Positions 48,937-59,167 of a stretch of DNA of 64,000 nt are shown here, one piece after another; positions within the stretch are counted from its first letter, which is position 1, and each line of letters opens with the position of its first letter. The position numbers and the translations under genes were made by a program. The notes beneath the pieces were generated by a model. The model was not told where the DNA came from. It made no database searches and saw nothing but the letters and a program-made list of their open reading frames with translations. Source of the DNA: Opitutia bacterium (GTDB taxonomy: Bacteria > Verrucomicrobiota > Verrucomicrobiia > Opitutales > UBA953); assembly GCA_003569165.1 (NCBI GenBank), contig BGOI01000004.1, positions 36,046 to 100,045 of the forward strand, read 5' to 3'.

Positions 48937-49917
48937 TCAGCGCAGCACTAGGGTCAGCAGGGCGCGGCAGTCCGTCTGCAGGCGAGCCTCGACGACGTTG
49001 CTCTCGCGGGTGACTTTGCCAACCGAATCGGCGCAGTTTTCAAGGGCCTTCTTGAGGACGGCCAGCTCTCCCTTGGAGGCCTTGAGCTCGGGTTTTTCGG
49101 CGAGGTCGCCGGCCATCTTGGCGTACTTATCGAAGATAGCCTTCATCACCTCGCGGTCAGCGGTCGAACGACGGAGCATCATCCAAATCGGCTTTCCCTT
49201 CGTGCCGCCTTCGGCGAGGGTGCGCAGATAGCCGAGGGTGTTGTAAGGGCGGTTGCCTTCTGCGAAGTCCTTCCGAGCCATGGCTTCGGCGGCCGCCGCT
49301 TCGGGGCTCTTGCGGACCTTGGCCACAGCGACTGACTTGCCTTTGACCTTGGTCTTGGGGCCCGCGTCCATGTTGTCTTCGACTACGGCTTGGGGTCGGG
49401 CGGTGGCTTCAAGCTTGCCGGACAGCTGGCTGGCACGTTTCAGGTCTTCGAAGCCGAGCCACAAAAGGTTTTCGTCGAGCTGGAACTCATTACAGACCGC
49501 CTCGGTCCGGTTCGCTTCGAGCGACATGCCTTTGAATCCGTCCTGAAGCGAGATGAGCAGGTTCTTCACGAGTGACTTCGTGTCGGTCGCGGTGGCCTCT
49601 TGGGCGAACGGATCGACTTCGGCCTCCTTCTTTGCCATCTTTTTCTCAGCCTTAGCGTCAGACAGCAGTAGCTCACGTTCGGCCCAGATCTTCGGGTTGT
49701 TCTTCTTGATCCAGTCGAGGTCGAGGTCATCCCACTTATAGTTCAACACGGCATCGGAATCTAGCCGCTTCACCATGATGGCGGTCTCGTCCAGCGTGAT
49801 GTACTCGAAGGTGATGGTGGTGGCGTTGCCTGGGCGGCGTAGATGGACGGTCTCGGCGAAGGCCGGGAGGGTAGCCAAGGCGAGGGATGCGACGAGGAGG
49901 AGGCGGACGAGTTGCAC
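48937..49917 (-). CDS. Secreted protein with SHD1-like N-terminal domain
   Basis: The product of about 326 residues begins at a GTG (49917) with a signal peptide (QLVRLLLVASLALATLPAFA), then a compact block FEYITLDETAIMVKRLDSD...WIKKNNPKIWAERE (about residues 35-80) resembling the SHD1-like segments of PVC secreted proteins. The rest is helical, Lys/Ala-rich and contains a region KGKPIWMMLRRSTADREVM near the middle. There is no enzyme motif. Longer starts (a TTG at 50001) would place the signal peptide internally. It lies just after a strong bidirectional hairpin that ends the acpP operon. Confidence 0.6.
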   Translation of the reverse strand: MQLVRLLLVASLALATLPAFAETVHLRRPGNATTITFEYITLDETAIMVKRLDSDAVLNYKWDDLDLDWIKKNNPKIWAERELLLSDAKAEKKMAKKEAEVDPFAQEATATDTKSLVKNLLISLQDGFKGMSLEANRTEAVCNEFQLDENLLWLGFEDLKRASQLSGKLEATARPQAVVEDNMDAGPKTKVKGKSVAVAKVRKSPEAAAAEAMARKDFAEGNRPYNTLGYLRTLAEGGTKGKPIWMMLRRSTADREVMKAIFDKYAKMAGDLAEKPELKASKGELAVLKKALENCADSVGKVTRESNVVEARLQTDCRALLTLVLR

Positions 49918-49993
49918 GGTTGGGAGCGTGGGCGAGGGGTGGAGGGTCGGCAAATCAAGAACACCGCCGGGGGGCGGAGGGTTGCGGACGACT

Positions 49994-50032
49994 CCAAGCA
50001 AAAGACCGCCTTGGGGGCGGCCTTTTGCTTGG
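49994..50032 (-). terminator. Bidirectional terminator-like hairpin after the acyl carrier protein gene
   Basis: A 17-position stem with a single A-C mismatch (49994-50010 with 50016-50032) closes a five-base loop, 17 bases after the acpP stop on the minus strand. It is the longest inverted repeat noticed in the window. No long U-tract follows on either strand. Confidence 0.7.
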
Positions 50033-50048
50033 GGATGAGGCTTAACCC

Positions 50049-50306
50049 TTACTTGCCCTTGGCCTGGAACTTCGGGAGCAGGTAGTTGGCGCAGGAGTCA
50101 AGGGAGGCCAGCTGGACGTAGTCGGCTTCCGGGACTTCGATGCCGTGTTTCTTGCGGAGTTCCATGACGATATCCAAGAAGTCCATGGAATCCAGGGAGA
50201 GCTGGTCGCGAAGGCGGACCTCCGGTTTCACGGTGGCTAGGCTCTCGTCCGGCGCGATGTCGGCAATGATATCGAGAACCACCTGCTTGATGTCGTCCTT
50301 AGTCAT
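50049..50306 (-). CDS. Acyl carrier protein
   Basis: The 85-residue product has the 4'-phosphopantetheine attachment Ser in LSLDSMDFLDIVMEL (about residue 42) and the usual four-helix ACP size and acidic charge (IIADIAPDES at the N-terminal helix). It carries acyl chains for the neighbouring ketosynthase, which starts 36 bases upstream in the same direction. The ATG at 50306 gives the normal length; a TTG at 50327 would add seven residues. The two-gene pairing and the substitution of DSLD by DSMD suggest a specialised acyl carrier, possibly not the main fatty-acid ACP. Confidence 0.9.
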   Translation of the reverse strand: MTKDDIKQVVLDIIADIAPDESLATVKPEVRLRDQLSLDSMDFLDIVMELRKKHGIEVPEADYVQLASLDSCANYLLPKFQAKGK

Positions 50307-50341
50307 GTTTTCAGGGTTTGTTTTCAAACGTCCAAACCCTG

Positions 50342-51584
50342 TCAGGCAACCCCATATTTCTTAACAATGAGGGCGGAATTGATGCCGAGCATGCCGAAAG
50401 AGTTGTTCAGGATGGTATCCACCCGGGCGACCTTGATCGGCTGGTTGACCACTAGGCCCGGCATGGCGCACTCGGGGTCCAATTCATCGATATTGATGGT
50501 CGGGTGGACCCAATTATCCTCAAAAGAGGGCAGATTACCCGCTAATTCAAGGGCGCCGGCCGCTCCCATGCAGTGGCCGATGAAACTCTTAGTGTTGTTG
50601 ATTTTGGTGTCCGGGCAGTCAGTGAAGACGTTCCGGAGGGCGGTGCATTCCTGGATATCCCCCAGGGGCCGTCGCGGTGGCATGGGTGGAGACGATGTGG
50701 ATGTCCTGTGGCTTCATGCCGGCGCGCTTGAGGGCCATGTGGACGCACTCGGTCTGGCGCTCAGGGTTAGGCAGGACGGCGTCCGTGGCGTCGGAGTTGA
50801 TGCACCAGCCGGCGATCTCAGCGATGATGCGGGCACCGCGGGCAAGGGCGTCGTCGAGACGCTCGAGGACGTAGATGGCGCCGCCTTCGGAGATGACGAT
50901 CCCGTTGCGGTTCTTGTCGAAGGGGCGGGAGGCCTTGGTGGGGTCCTCGTGGGCCCCGAGCGCTCCCTGGTTCTTGAAGCCGGCGAAGATACCGAAAGTA
51001 TGAATGGACTCCGAGACGCCGCCGGCGAAGGCGATGTCGACCTCGCCGAGTTGCAACATCTGGGCGGCCTGGATGAGCCCAGCGTTACCCGCGGCGCAGG
51101 CGGCGCCGATGGTGTAATGCGGGCCGGTGATGCCCATGTTCATCGTGACCTCGCCGGCAGGGTTGTTCGCCACGGTGCGGGGGTTGTGATGGTGGGTCCA
51201 GTATTTGGTGTCGTTGCCGAACTGGGAGATATTGTGAATCTCGTTCTCGGTCTCGACGTTACCGTGCTCGGTGATGCCGAGGTAGACGCCGACGCGGGAC
51301 TTATCGACTTTGTCCCAATCGAGGCCGGAGTCGCCGAGTGCTTCACGGGAACAGAAGATGGAGATCGACCCTACGCGGGTACCAATGCGGAGTTCCTTTC
51401 GCTTCTGCCACTTGGTGGTGTCGAAGTCGCACACACCGGCGGGGTGCTTGCCCATATGGCGCACGTCGATCACGGCGATGCGGGCCTTGCCCGCGAGCAG
51501 GTTGGCCCGGAACTCGCTCAGCGAGTTGCCGTTGGGGGCGGTGAGACCCAGGCCGGTGATGACGATGCGGGGCTTGGAAGACAT
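50342..51584 (-). CDS. Beta-ketoacyl-ACP synthase (KAS I/II type; apparent frameshift near 50659-50668)
   Basis: The N-terminal start MSSKPRIVITGLGLTAPNG (51584) is preceded by GGGAGG eight bases upstream. The active-site Cys is residue 163 in GAACAAGNAG, and the first catalytic His about 301 in STHATATAPGD. The frame is lost at a run of five C bases at 50659-50663 (plus strand). Removing one restores APGDIQEC and the second His motif KSFIGHCMGAAGALE in the next frame through the stop at 50342. The corrected protein is about 413 residues, the FabF length. It would condense malonyl-ACP with acyl primers. The catalytic triad being intact on both sides of the break argues for a consensus error. 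Confidence 0.85.
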
Positions 51585-51681
51585 CTGACGTCCTCCCATC
51601 AAGTGTCCGCTGGCCATGAAGTCAAACCCCGCCCCCCGCTTGCCCTTGCCAATTGGCCCCCTTACCGTTCTCTGAAGGCAG

Positions 51682-52164
51682 ATGTCCCAGCCGATTAAGT
51701 GTTCGCTCTGTGAGGAGGCCGCCACGGTCCACCTTTCCCAGGTCGTCCACGGTAAGGTTACGAAGGTACATCTCTGCGAAGCCTGCGCCCAGAAGGGTGG
51801 GGCAACCGATCCGGCCGTATTCCAGCTGGCCGACGCCCTGACAACGGCTTCACCTGCCCCGACGCTTACCTGCCCGAAGTGTGGCTTCACGGACATCGAT
51901 TTCCGCAAGCGCGGCCGGCTCGGCTGCCCGGATTGCTGGGAGACGTTCGGCGACGCCCTCGGCGGCCTGCTCCTCAAGGTGCAGCACGAAGCTTCCCACG
52001 TCGGCCGCGCTCCCGCGGGCACCTTGCCCGCCGGCCAGCTTCGCCGCCGCCTCGACGACGCCCGCCGTGAGATGGAGAAAGCCATCACCGGTGAAGACTA
52101 TGAAGCCGCCGCGCGCTTGCGCGACGAAATCGCCGGCCTCGAGCAACAGCTCGCGCATTCCTGA
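51682..52164 (+). CDS. mcsA: McsA-like activator of protein arginine kinase
   Basis: The 160-residue product has two zinc-binding CxxC pairs (CSLCEEA and HLCEACA; CPKCGFT and GCPDCWE) and a C-terminal UVR motif (LRRRLDDARREMEKAITGEDYEAAARLRDEI region, about 122-155). McsA in Firmicutes binds McsB through these zinc fingers and stimulates its arginine kinase activity. It directly precedes mcsB, with the stop and start two bases apart, the classic mcsA-mcsB order. The ATG at 51682 follows an AAGGCAG seven bases upstream, a weak ribosome-binding site. Divergent from the ketosynthase. Confidence 0.92.
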   Translation: MSQPIKCSLCEEAATVHLSQVVHGKVTKVHLCEACAQKGGATDPAVFQLADALTTASPAPTLTCPKCGFTDIDFRKRGRLGCPDCWETFGDALGGLLLKVQHEASHVGRAPAGTLPAGQLRRRLDDARREMEKAITGEDYEAAARLRDEIAGLEQQLAHS

Positions 52165-52166
52165 TC

Positions 52167-53242
52167 ATGTCCTCCGTCGAAGACATTCTGGCCGCCGAAA
52201 CGAACTGACGCACCTCCTGGGCGCGCAGCAGGCGGTTGTACTCAGCACACGTATCCGCCTCGCTCGTAATCTCGAGGGCATGCCTTTCCCGGGCTGGGCC
52301 AAGGTGCCGCAGCGCAAGGAAATCGCCGACCGCTGCGTCGAGGCGCTCGACGCCCTGCCGAAGTTCCGTCGTGGCCACGTGCTACGCATGGGTGAACTCG
52401 GTGACCGCGACCGCGCCGTGCTCGTCGAGCGCCATCTCGTCTCCAAAGAGCTCGCCGCTGGTAAGAGCGGTGCGGCCGTCATCAGTCGCGACCAGACCTG
52501 CTCCGTGATGGTCAACGAAGAGGATCATTTGCGCATTCAAGTCGTGAAGGCGGGCTGGCACCTCCGTGGCACTTGGCATATCGCCGAACAGCTCGACGAC
52601 GCCCTTGGCGGCTCGCTGAAATTAGCCTTCTCGGACCGTCTCGGTTATCTCACCGCCTGTCCTACGAACGTCGGCACGGGCCTGCGCGCTTCCGCGATGG
52701 TGCACCTGCCTGGCCTTTGCCTCGCCGGTCACATGGACAAGGTCTCGCGCGCCCTCAATCAGGACGGGCTCGCCGTCCGCGGCTGGCTGGGTGAAGGCAC
52801 CGAGGCCGCTGGCAACGTCTTCCAGATTTCCAACCAGCAGACCCTCGGCCTGTCCGAGGAGGCGATCCTCAAGCATCTCGGCGGCTGGATTAAGAACGTG
52901 GTCGAACAGGAGTGGAACGCCCGCCGCAAGCTCGCGCAGGAAGAAGGCGAGAAGTTCGTCGACCGCCTCGCCCGCTCGCTCGGCGTGCTGCGCTCCGCGC
53001 GCCTGCTCACGAGCTCCGAGGCGATGAACATGCTTTCGCATCTCCGGCTGGCTTGCGACATGGGTTGCTTGCCGGAAGAACGCCGCCACCTCGTCGACCG
53101 CCTGATGATCGAAGGCCAGCCCGCCCACGTGCAGGCGCGTGCCGGTCAGGAACTCGACAGCGACGGACGTGATCGCCGACGCGCGTCGGTGGTCCGCGAA
53201 GCGCTGAAAGATTTTCCCGAAGTCGTCCCGCCGACTGCTTAG
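52167..53242 (+). CDS. mcsB: McsB-like protein arginine kinase (apparent frameshift near 52198-52200)
   Basis: The gene begins at ATG 52167 (MSSVEDILAAE) but hits a stop after 13 codons. Adding one A to the A-run at 52198-52200 joins it to NELTHLLGAQQ in the long frame that runs to 53242. The protein (about 358 residues) has STRIRLARN (about 30), the guanido-kinase Cys block TACPTNVGTGLR (about 170) and the C-terminal RDRRRA (about 335), which matches the phospho-arginine binding RDxxRA motif of Bacillus McsB. It phosphorylates arginine residues of damaged proteins for ClpC-ClpP degradation. The break is one base in a homopolymer, so probably sequencing error. It overlaps convergent rbfA by four bases. 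Confidence 0.88.
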
Positions 53243-53607
53243 TCGGCCTTGGGAGGATTGGTGGTGCGATCCTTACGGGTCATCTCATCCAGGAGGGCCT
53301 GGACGCGCGCCACGCCGCCAGTGATGTCGTCTTCGGTGAAGAGGATGTCCGGCGCATGCTTCATCTGGAGGATGCCGCCGACGGTCGAGCGGAGCTCGGT
53401 GCGCACTCGCTTCAAGAACGCGCGGGCCTTCTTGCGTACGGCGTCGTCACCCGAGACGGCGTAACCCACGCGGCACTGGCGGAGGTCTGGGGAGACGCTT
53501 GCGACGGTGATGGTGATCAGCGCGGCTTCCGTGGGCCAGTTCTGACGCAGCGCGGTGGAGACCTCGCGCTGGACCAGTTCGGCGACCCGGAGCTGACGTT
53601 GGGACAT
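53239..53607 (-). CDS. rbfA: Ribosome-binding factor A
   Basis: The 122-residue product has the RbfA KH-type fold: RVAELVQREVSTALRQ at the N-terminus, VSVSPDLRQCRVGY-type strand (here ASVSPDLRQCRVGYAV), and LRSTVGGILQMKHAPDILF with the R...P..F pattern. It assists 30S maturation at the 5' end of 16S rRNA. It follows infB by five bases in the nusA-infB-rbfA order. In many bacteria rimP heads this operon, but here it is absent. Confidence 0.94.
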   Translation of the reverse strand: MSQRQLRVAELVQREVSTALRQNWPTEAALITITVASVSPDLRQCRVGYAVSGDDAVRKKARAFLKRVRTELRSTVGGILQMKHAPDILFTEDDITGGVARVQALLDEMTRKDRTTNPPKAD

Positions 53608-53612
53608 AAGGC

Positions 53613-56015
53613 TTAGAGCGACGGACGCGTCTGCAGCATCTCGATGGCTTCGATGATGTCACCGGGCTGGTACTCGTCGTAGCCGCCGAGCTTGATGCCG
53701 CATTCGAAGCCGGCTTTGACCTCGGAGGCATCGTCCTTGAAGCGACGGAGGGTATCGACGGGGCCGTTGTGGATGATTTTGCCACCGCGCACCACGCGCG
53801 CTTTGGAGGCGCGGCGGATGAGGCCTTCGGTGACCATGCAACCGGCGACCTTGTGCTCCTTGCCGAGAGCGAAGACGGCGCGCACTTCGGCGGCACCGAG
53901 TTTGTTCTCGCGAACTTCGGGGTCCAGGAGCTCGGTCATGGCTTCCTTCACAAGCGTGATTAGCTCGTAGATGATGTCATGGGTGATGAGACGGACGCCG
54001 GTACGCTTGAGCTGCGGCTGAACGCCATTCTCGAGCTTGGTGTCAAACGCGACGATAAGTGCCTTAGCCGCCTCGGCGAGCGAGACGTCGCCCTGGGAGA
54101 CGGGGCCGACGGAGCCGCCGACAATCTCGAGGCGTACCTTGCTCGATTTGATTTCGACGAGACAGCCTTCGAGGGCTTCGAGGGTGCCTTTGACGTCGGC
54201 CTTGAGTAGAACGCGGAGGACCTTCTCCTTGTCCTGGACGAGGGCGGCCATGAGGCGCTCGAGGTCGGTCATGCCAGGGCGGGCGCCGGTGTTCGGGGCC
54301 TGCTGTACCGCTTCGGCGGCCTTGCGGGCGGCGAGGGCGGCTTCTTCGGCGATCTCGCGGGCTTCGCGGTCGTTCTTGACGGTCTTAAACTTGGTGCCGG
54401 GGGCTGGGACGGCATCCCAGCCGAGGATGAGCGCCGGAGCGCCGGGCGTGGCGGAAGGCATGCGGTTACCGCGTTCATCCATGAGCGCACGCACCTTGCA
54501 CCAAGTCTCACCACAGACGAACGAGTCGCCGGGCTTGAGCGTGCCCTTCTGGACGATGACCGTGGCGGTAGGGCCGCGGCCGGTCTCCATCTGGGATTCG
54601 ATGACGACACCCTGTGCAGGGCACTTCGCGTTAGCCTTAAGGTCGAGGACTTCGGCCTGGAGGAGGATCGACTCGAGGAGCTCGGTCATGCCGGTTCCCT
54701 TGAGCGCCGACACGGGGCTGGTGATGGTTTCGCCACCCCAATCTTCCGGGGTGATGTTGCGCTGCTGCATCTGCTGCTTCACGCGGTCGATGTTGGCGCC
54801 CTTAGCGTCGACCTTATTGATCGCGGCCACGATGGCGCTGGCATGCTTCTGGGCGAACTTGAGGGCTTCTTCGGTCTGCGGCATGAAGCCGTCGTCGGCC
54901 GCCACGACGAGCACGGCGACGTCCGTGACAGAGGCTCCGCGCTCGCGCATCTTGGCGAAGGCGGCGTGGCCAGGAGTGTCGAGGAACGTGACAGTCTTGC
55001 CCTTATACTCAGGCTTCTCGCCCTGATAAGAAACGGAGTAGGCGCCGATGTGCTGGGTGATGCCACCCGCTTCGCCTGAGACGACGTTGGTCTTGCGGAA
55101 GAAGTCGAGGAGGGTGGTCTTGCCGTGGTCGACGTGGCCGAGCACGCAGACAACGGGCGGGCGCGAGGTCATGAGCGCCGGATCATCTTCGGAAGGCTTT
55201 TCGACCTTCTTGACGGGCTGGGCGCCTTCGCCGCGGTGGCGGATTTCCAGGGTGTAGCCGTGGCGTTCGGCGACCTTGCGGGCGTCGGCTTCCTCGATGA
55301 CGGAGGAAACGCTGACGACCTTGTTCAGTTCCATCAGGTTACCGATGACCTGGAAGGGCTTCAGGTTGAGGGCGATTGCGAAGTCTCGCACGACAATCGG
55401 AGGACGGACGGTAATGGCACCCTTGCTGCCGGGCGCGGCTTGGCTGCCGGTGGCGGCCGGCCGGTTGACGACGGGCGCGATGGGCGGGCGGACGACCGGA
55501 GGGACATTGGCCGGGCGCGAGGGGATGGGCGGAGGGGTACTGACGACGACGGGCGGCAGGTCGGCCTTGGCCGGAGTCGGGGCAATCGACGGACGAGGGA
55601 CGATCGGCGCGACGGGGGGGCGGGCAGCCGGAAGCGGCGTCGGAGCGATGGTCGGGCGCGGAGGCATGCTCACCGGAGGCGGCGTACCAGACTTGGCGAC
55701 AGGCGCGACGGGCTTGGCCGGCTCCGGAGCCTTGGGGGCTTCGACAATCGGTTCAGGCACAGGTTCGGCCTTCTTCGGGAGCATGTCGGCAGCGAAGGTC
55801 AGGAAGTCTTCGCGGTAGATCTTCCCGAAGTTGCTCGAAGCTGCGGGCTTCTTGCCGTCGGTGTAGACGTAGTCCTTGTAGTCGGGACGAGCCACCACGA
55901 ACTGGTCGACCAGGGCGAGCAGCGCCTTGACCTCGACGCCGAGCTCCTTGGCCACGTCGCTGAAACGCTGCGTGGTCGCGGGCTTTTTGGCTTCGGTTTT
56001 CTTCTTCTCGGTCAT
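53613..56015 (-). CDS. infB: Translation initiation factor IF-2
   Basis: The 800-residue product has a short N-terminal IF2N-type helix ([22 protein letters not shown]), a Pro/Ala-rich linker (about residues 85-205), a second IF2N-like region (about 210-265), the GTPase G1 GHVDHGKT (about 297), G3 DTPGHAAF, G4 NKVD, and C-terminal domains II-IV. It places initiator tRNA on the 30S subunit and joins the 50S subunit. It lies 42 bases downstream of nusA and just before rbfA. The Pro-rich linker is lineage-typical and unlikely to be functional in itself. Confidence 0.97.
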   Translation of the reverse strand: MTEKKKTEAKKPATTQRFSDVAKELGVEVKALLALVDQFVVARPDYKDYVYTDGKKPAASSNFGKIYREDFLTFAADMLPKKAEPVPEPIVEAPKAPEPAKPVAPVAKSGTPPPVSMPPRPTIAPTPLPAARPPVAPIVPRPSIAPTPAKADLPPVVVSTPPPIPSRPANVPPVVRPPIAPVVNRPAATGSQAAPGSKGAITVRPPIVVRDFAIALNLKPFQVIGNLMELNKVVSVSSVIEEADARKVAERHGYTLEIRHRGEGAQPVKKVEKPSEDDPALMTSRPPVVCVLGHVDHGKTTLLDFFRKTNVVSGEAGGITQHIGAYSVSYQGEKPEYKGKTVTFLDTPGHAAFAKMRERGASVTDVAVLVVAADDGFMPQTEEALKFAQKHASAIVAAINKVDAKGANIDRVKQQMQQRNITPEDWGGETITSPVSALKGTGMTELLESILLQAEVLDLKANAKCPAQGVVIESQMETGRGPTATVIVQKGTLKPGDSFVCGETWCKVRALMDERGNRMPSATPGAPALILGWDAVPAPGTKFKTVKNDREAREIAEEAALAARKAAEAVQQAPNTGARPGMTDLERLMAALVQDKEKVLRVLLKADVKGTLEALEGCLVEIKSSKVRLEIVGGSVGPVSQGDVSLAEAAKALIVAFDTKLENGVQPQLKRTGVRLITHDIIYELITLVKEAMTELLDPEVRENKLGAAEVRAVFALGKEHKVAGCMVTEGLIRRASKARVVRGGKIIHNGPVDTLRRFKDDASEVKAGFECGIKLGGYDEYQPGDIIEAIEMLQTRPSL

Positions 56016-56057
56016 GTGCGCTGGCGAAGGGTGGCGATAGGGTGGGGTGTGGAAGAA

Positions 56058-57305
56058 TTACGAACGACGGCCCTTGGCGTAGGCGGCGAGGACGGCTTCG
56101 ACCTCTTCGGCCGGGATGCCGCTTTCCTTGAAGTCTTCCACCGTCGCGCCTTCGAGGGCTTCGACGCTGGAGATGCCGAGGCCGACGAACTTCGCGATGA
56201 GCTCGGCGGGGAGGCCGAGCTGCTCAGCGATGCGGACGGCGGCGTCGCCGGCCTTGGCTTCAAAGCTTTCGGCAGCGTACGTGGCCTTCTGGATGTTGAG
56301 GCCCCAGCCCATGAGCTTAGAGGTCAGGCGTGCGTTGCGGCCCTTGCTGCCGATGGCGATGCGCATGTCGTCTTCGTCCACTTCAAAATGGATGGAGCGG
56401 GTACGCTCGTCGATGCGGACGTTGCGCGGCTTGGCCGGGCGGATGGCTTCTTCGAGCAACTTGAGCGGCTCGGCATGGTAGCGAATGATATCGATCTTCT
56501 CGCCGCCGAGTTCCTTGACGATATTGCGCACGCGGGCGCCACGGGCGCCAACGCAGGCGCCGACGGGGTCGACCTTGGGGTCGCGGGAGTCGACGGCAAT
56601 CTTGGTGCGATAGCCCGGATCGCGGGCCATAGCGGCGATGGTGACGGTCTTATCGGCGATTTCGGCGACCTCGAGCTCGAGGAGGCGGCGAACGAACGCC
56701 GGGTTGGCGCGGGAGAGCACGAACTCGCGTCCGCGCTGCGGGTCTTCGCGGATTTCGAGGAGGAGGCAGCGGATGCGGTCACCGGTGCGGAATTCGTCGC
56801 CGTGGCAGCGTTCCTTGTGGGTGAGGACGGCTTCGGCGGTGCCGAGTTCGATCACGACGTTGCCGCGCTCGGTACGACGGACAGTGCCGGTGACGATATC
56901 GCCGACCTTGTCCTTATACTCCTGGAAGACCTGGTCCTTCTCGATTTTGCGGAAGCGCTGGTTGAGCAGCTGCTGGGTGGTCTTGGCGGCGATACGGCCG
57001 AGATCCGCCACGTTGATGGGCTTGCGGACCTCCTGGCCCACCTTGACGTCGGCCTCGATAAGCGAGGCGGCGACCGGGTTGATCTCCTGGAGGGGGTCCG
57101 ACACGGAGTCGGTCACGCGGAGGACGACGAAGGCGTCGAGCTTGCCGGACACGGGGTCGGCGTTGATCTCCACGTTCTGTCCAGCCATGACCGATTTCTC
57201 GACGGAGGACTTGATGGCCTCCACGATTAGGGCGCAGGCCTCTTCTTTTTTGATGTTCTTCTCCTTTTCGAGATATTGGAGGAAGGGTTTGATATCGACG
57301 CTCAT
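56058..57305 (-). CDS. nusA: Transcription factor NusA
   Basis: The 415-residue product has the NusA N-terminal RNA-polymerase-binding domain, an S1 domain (GDIVTGTVRRTERGNVVIELG), two KH domains with VGARGARVRNIVKELGGEKIDI (about 265) and AIGSKGRNARLTSKL (about 338), and a C-terminal helix-hairpin-helix-like region rich in Ala and Glu. NusA slows elongation and works in termination and antitermination. The ATG at 57305 gives MSVDIKPFLQYL; an upstream frame adding 22 residues is not needed. It heads the operon with infB and rbfA, and its leader contains a strong terminator. Confidence 0.95.
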   Translation of the reverse strand: MSVDIKPFLQYLEKEKNIKKEEACALIVEAIKSSVEKSVMAGQNVEINADPVSGKLDAFVVLRVTDSVSDPLQEINPVAASLIEADVKVGQEVRKPINVADLGRIAAKTTQQLLNQRFRKIEKDQVFQEYKDKVGDIVTGTVRRTERGNVVIELGTAEAVLTHKERCHGDEFRTGDRIRCLLLEIREDPQRGREFVLSRANPAFVRRLLELEVAEIADKTVTIAAMARDPGYRTKIAVDSRDPKVDPVGACVGARGARVRNIVKELGGEKIDIIRYHAEPLKLLEEAIRPAKPRNVRIDERTRSIHFEVDEDDMRIAIGSKGRNARLTSKLMGWGLNIQKATYAAESFEAKAGDAAVRIAEQLGLPAELIAKFVGLGISSVEALEGATVEDFKESGIPAEEVEAVLAAYAKGRRS

Positions 57306-57350
57306 GGTGGTGGGTACGGGTTTTCGGTGAAATGATTTGGGGACAAAAAA

Positions 57351-57371
57351 AGCGGGTCCGGCAGGACCCAC
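57351..57371 (-). terminator. Terminator in the nusA 5' leader (possible attenuator)
   Basis: On the minus strand GGGTCC-TGCC-GGACCC (57369-57354) is followed after GC by TTTTTTT, an intrinsic terminator located about 40 bases before the nusA ATG. A CACCT/AGGTG stem lies just upstream and overlaps the left arm region. A TTGACA element is at 57423-57418. No minus-strand gene lies further upstream, so a leader attenuator rather than an operon end is inferred. Confidence 0.65.
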
Positions 57372-57490
57372 CTCGGTAAAGGTGAACTGATGCCTACCTT
57401 GGGCCCCCCGAGAGAGATGTCAAGTGCGGTAAGCCCGCCCGCCCGGAGGGTTCCGCTTGCCCCCCGGGGGTCTTCACAGAACCTTTCCCC

Positions 57491-59156
<1,666 letters not shown>

Positions 59157-59167
<11 letters not shown>

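Noticed and set aside
55125..57230. Open frame of about 701 codons on the plus strand across infB and nusA
   Set aside because: Antisense shadow of two certain genes; repetitive Arg/Gly/Asp composition mirrors the coding strand.
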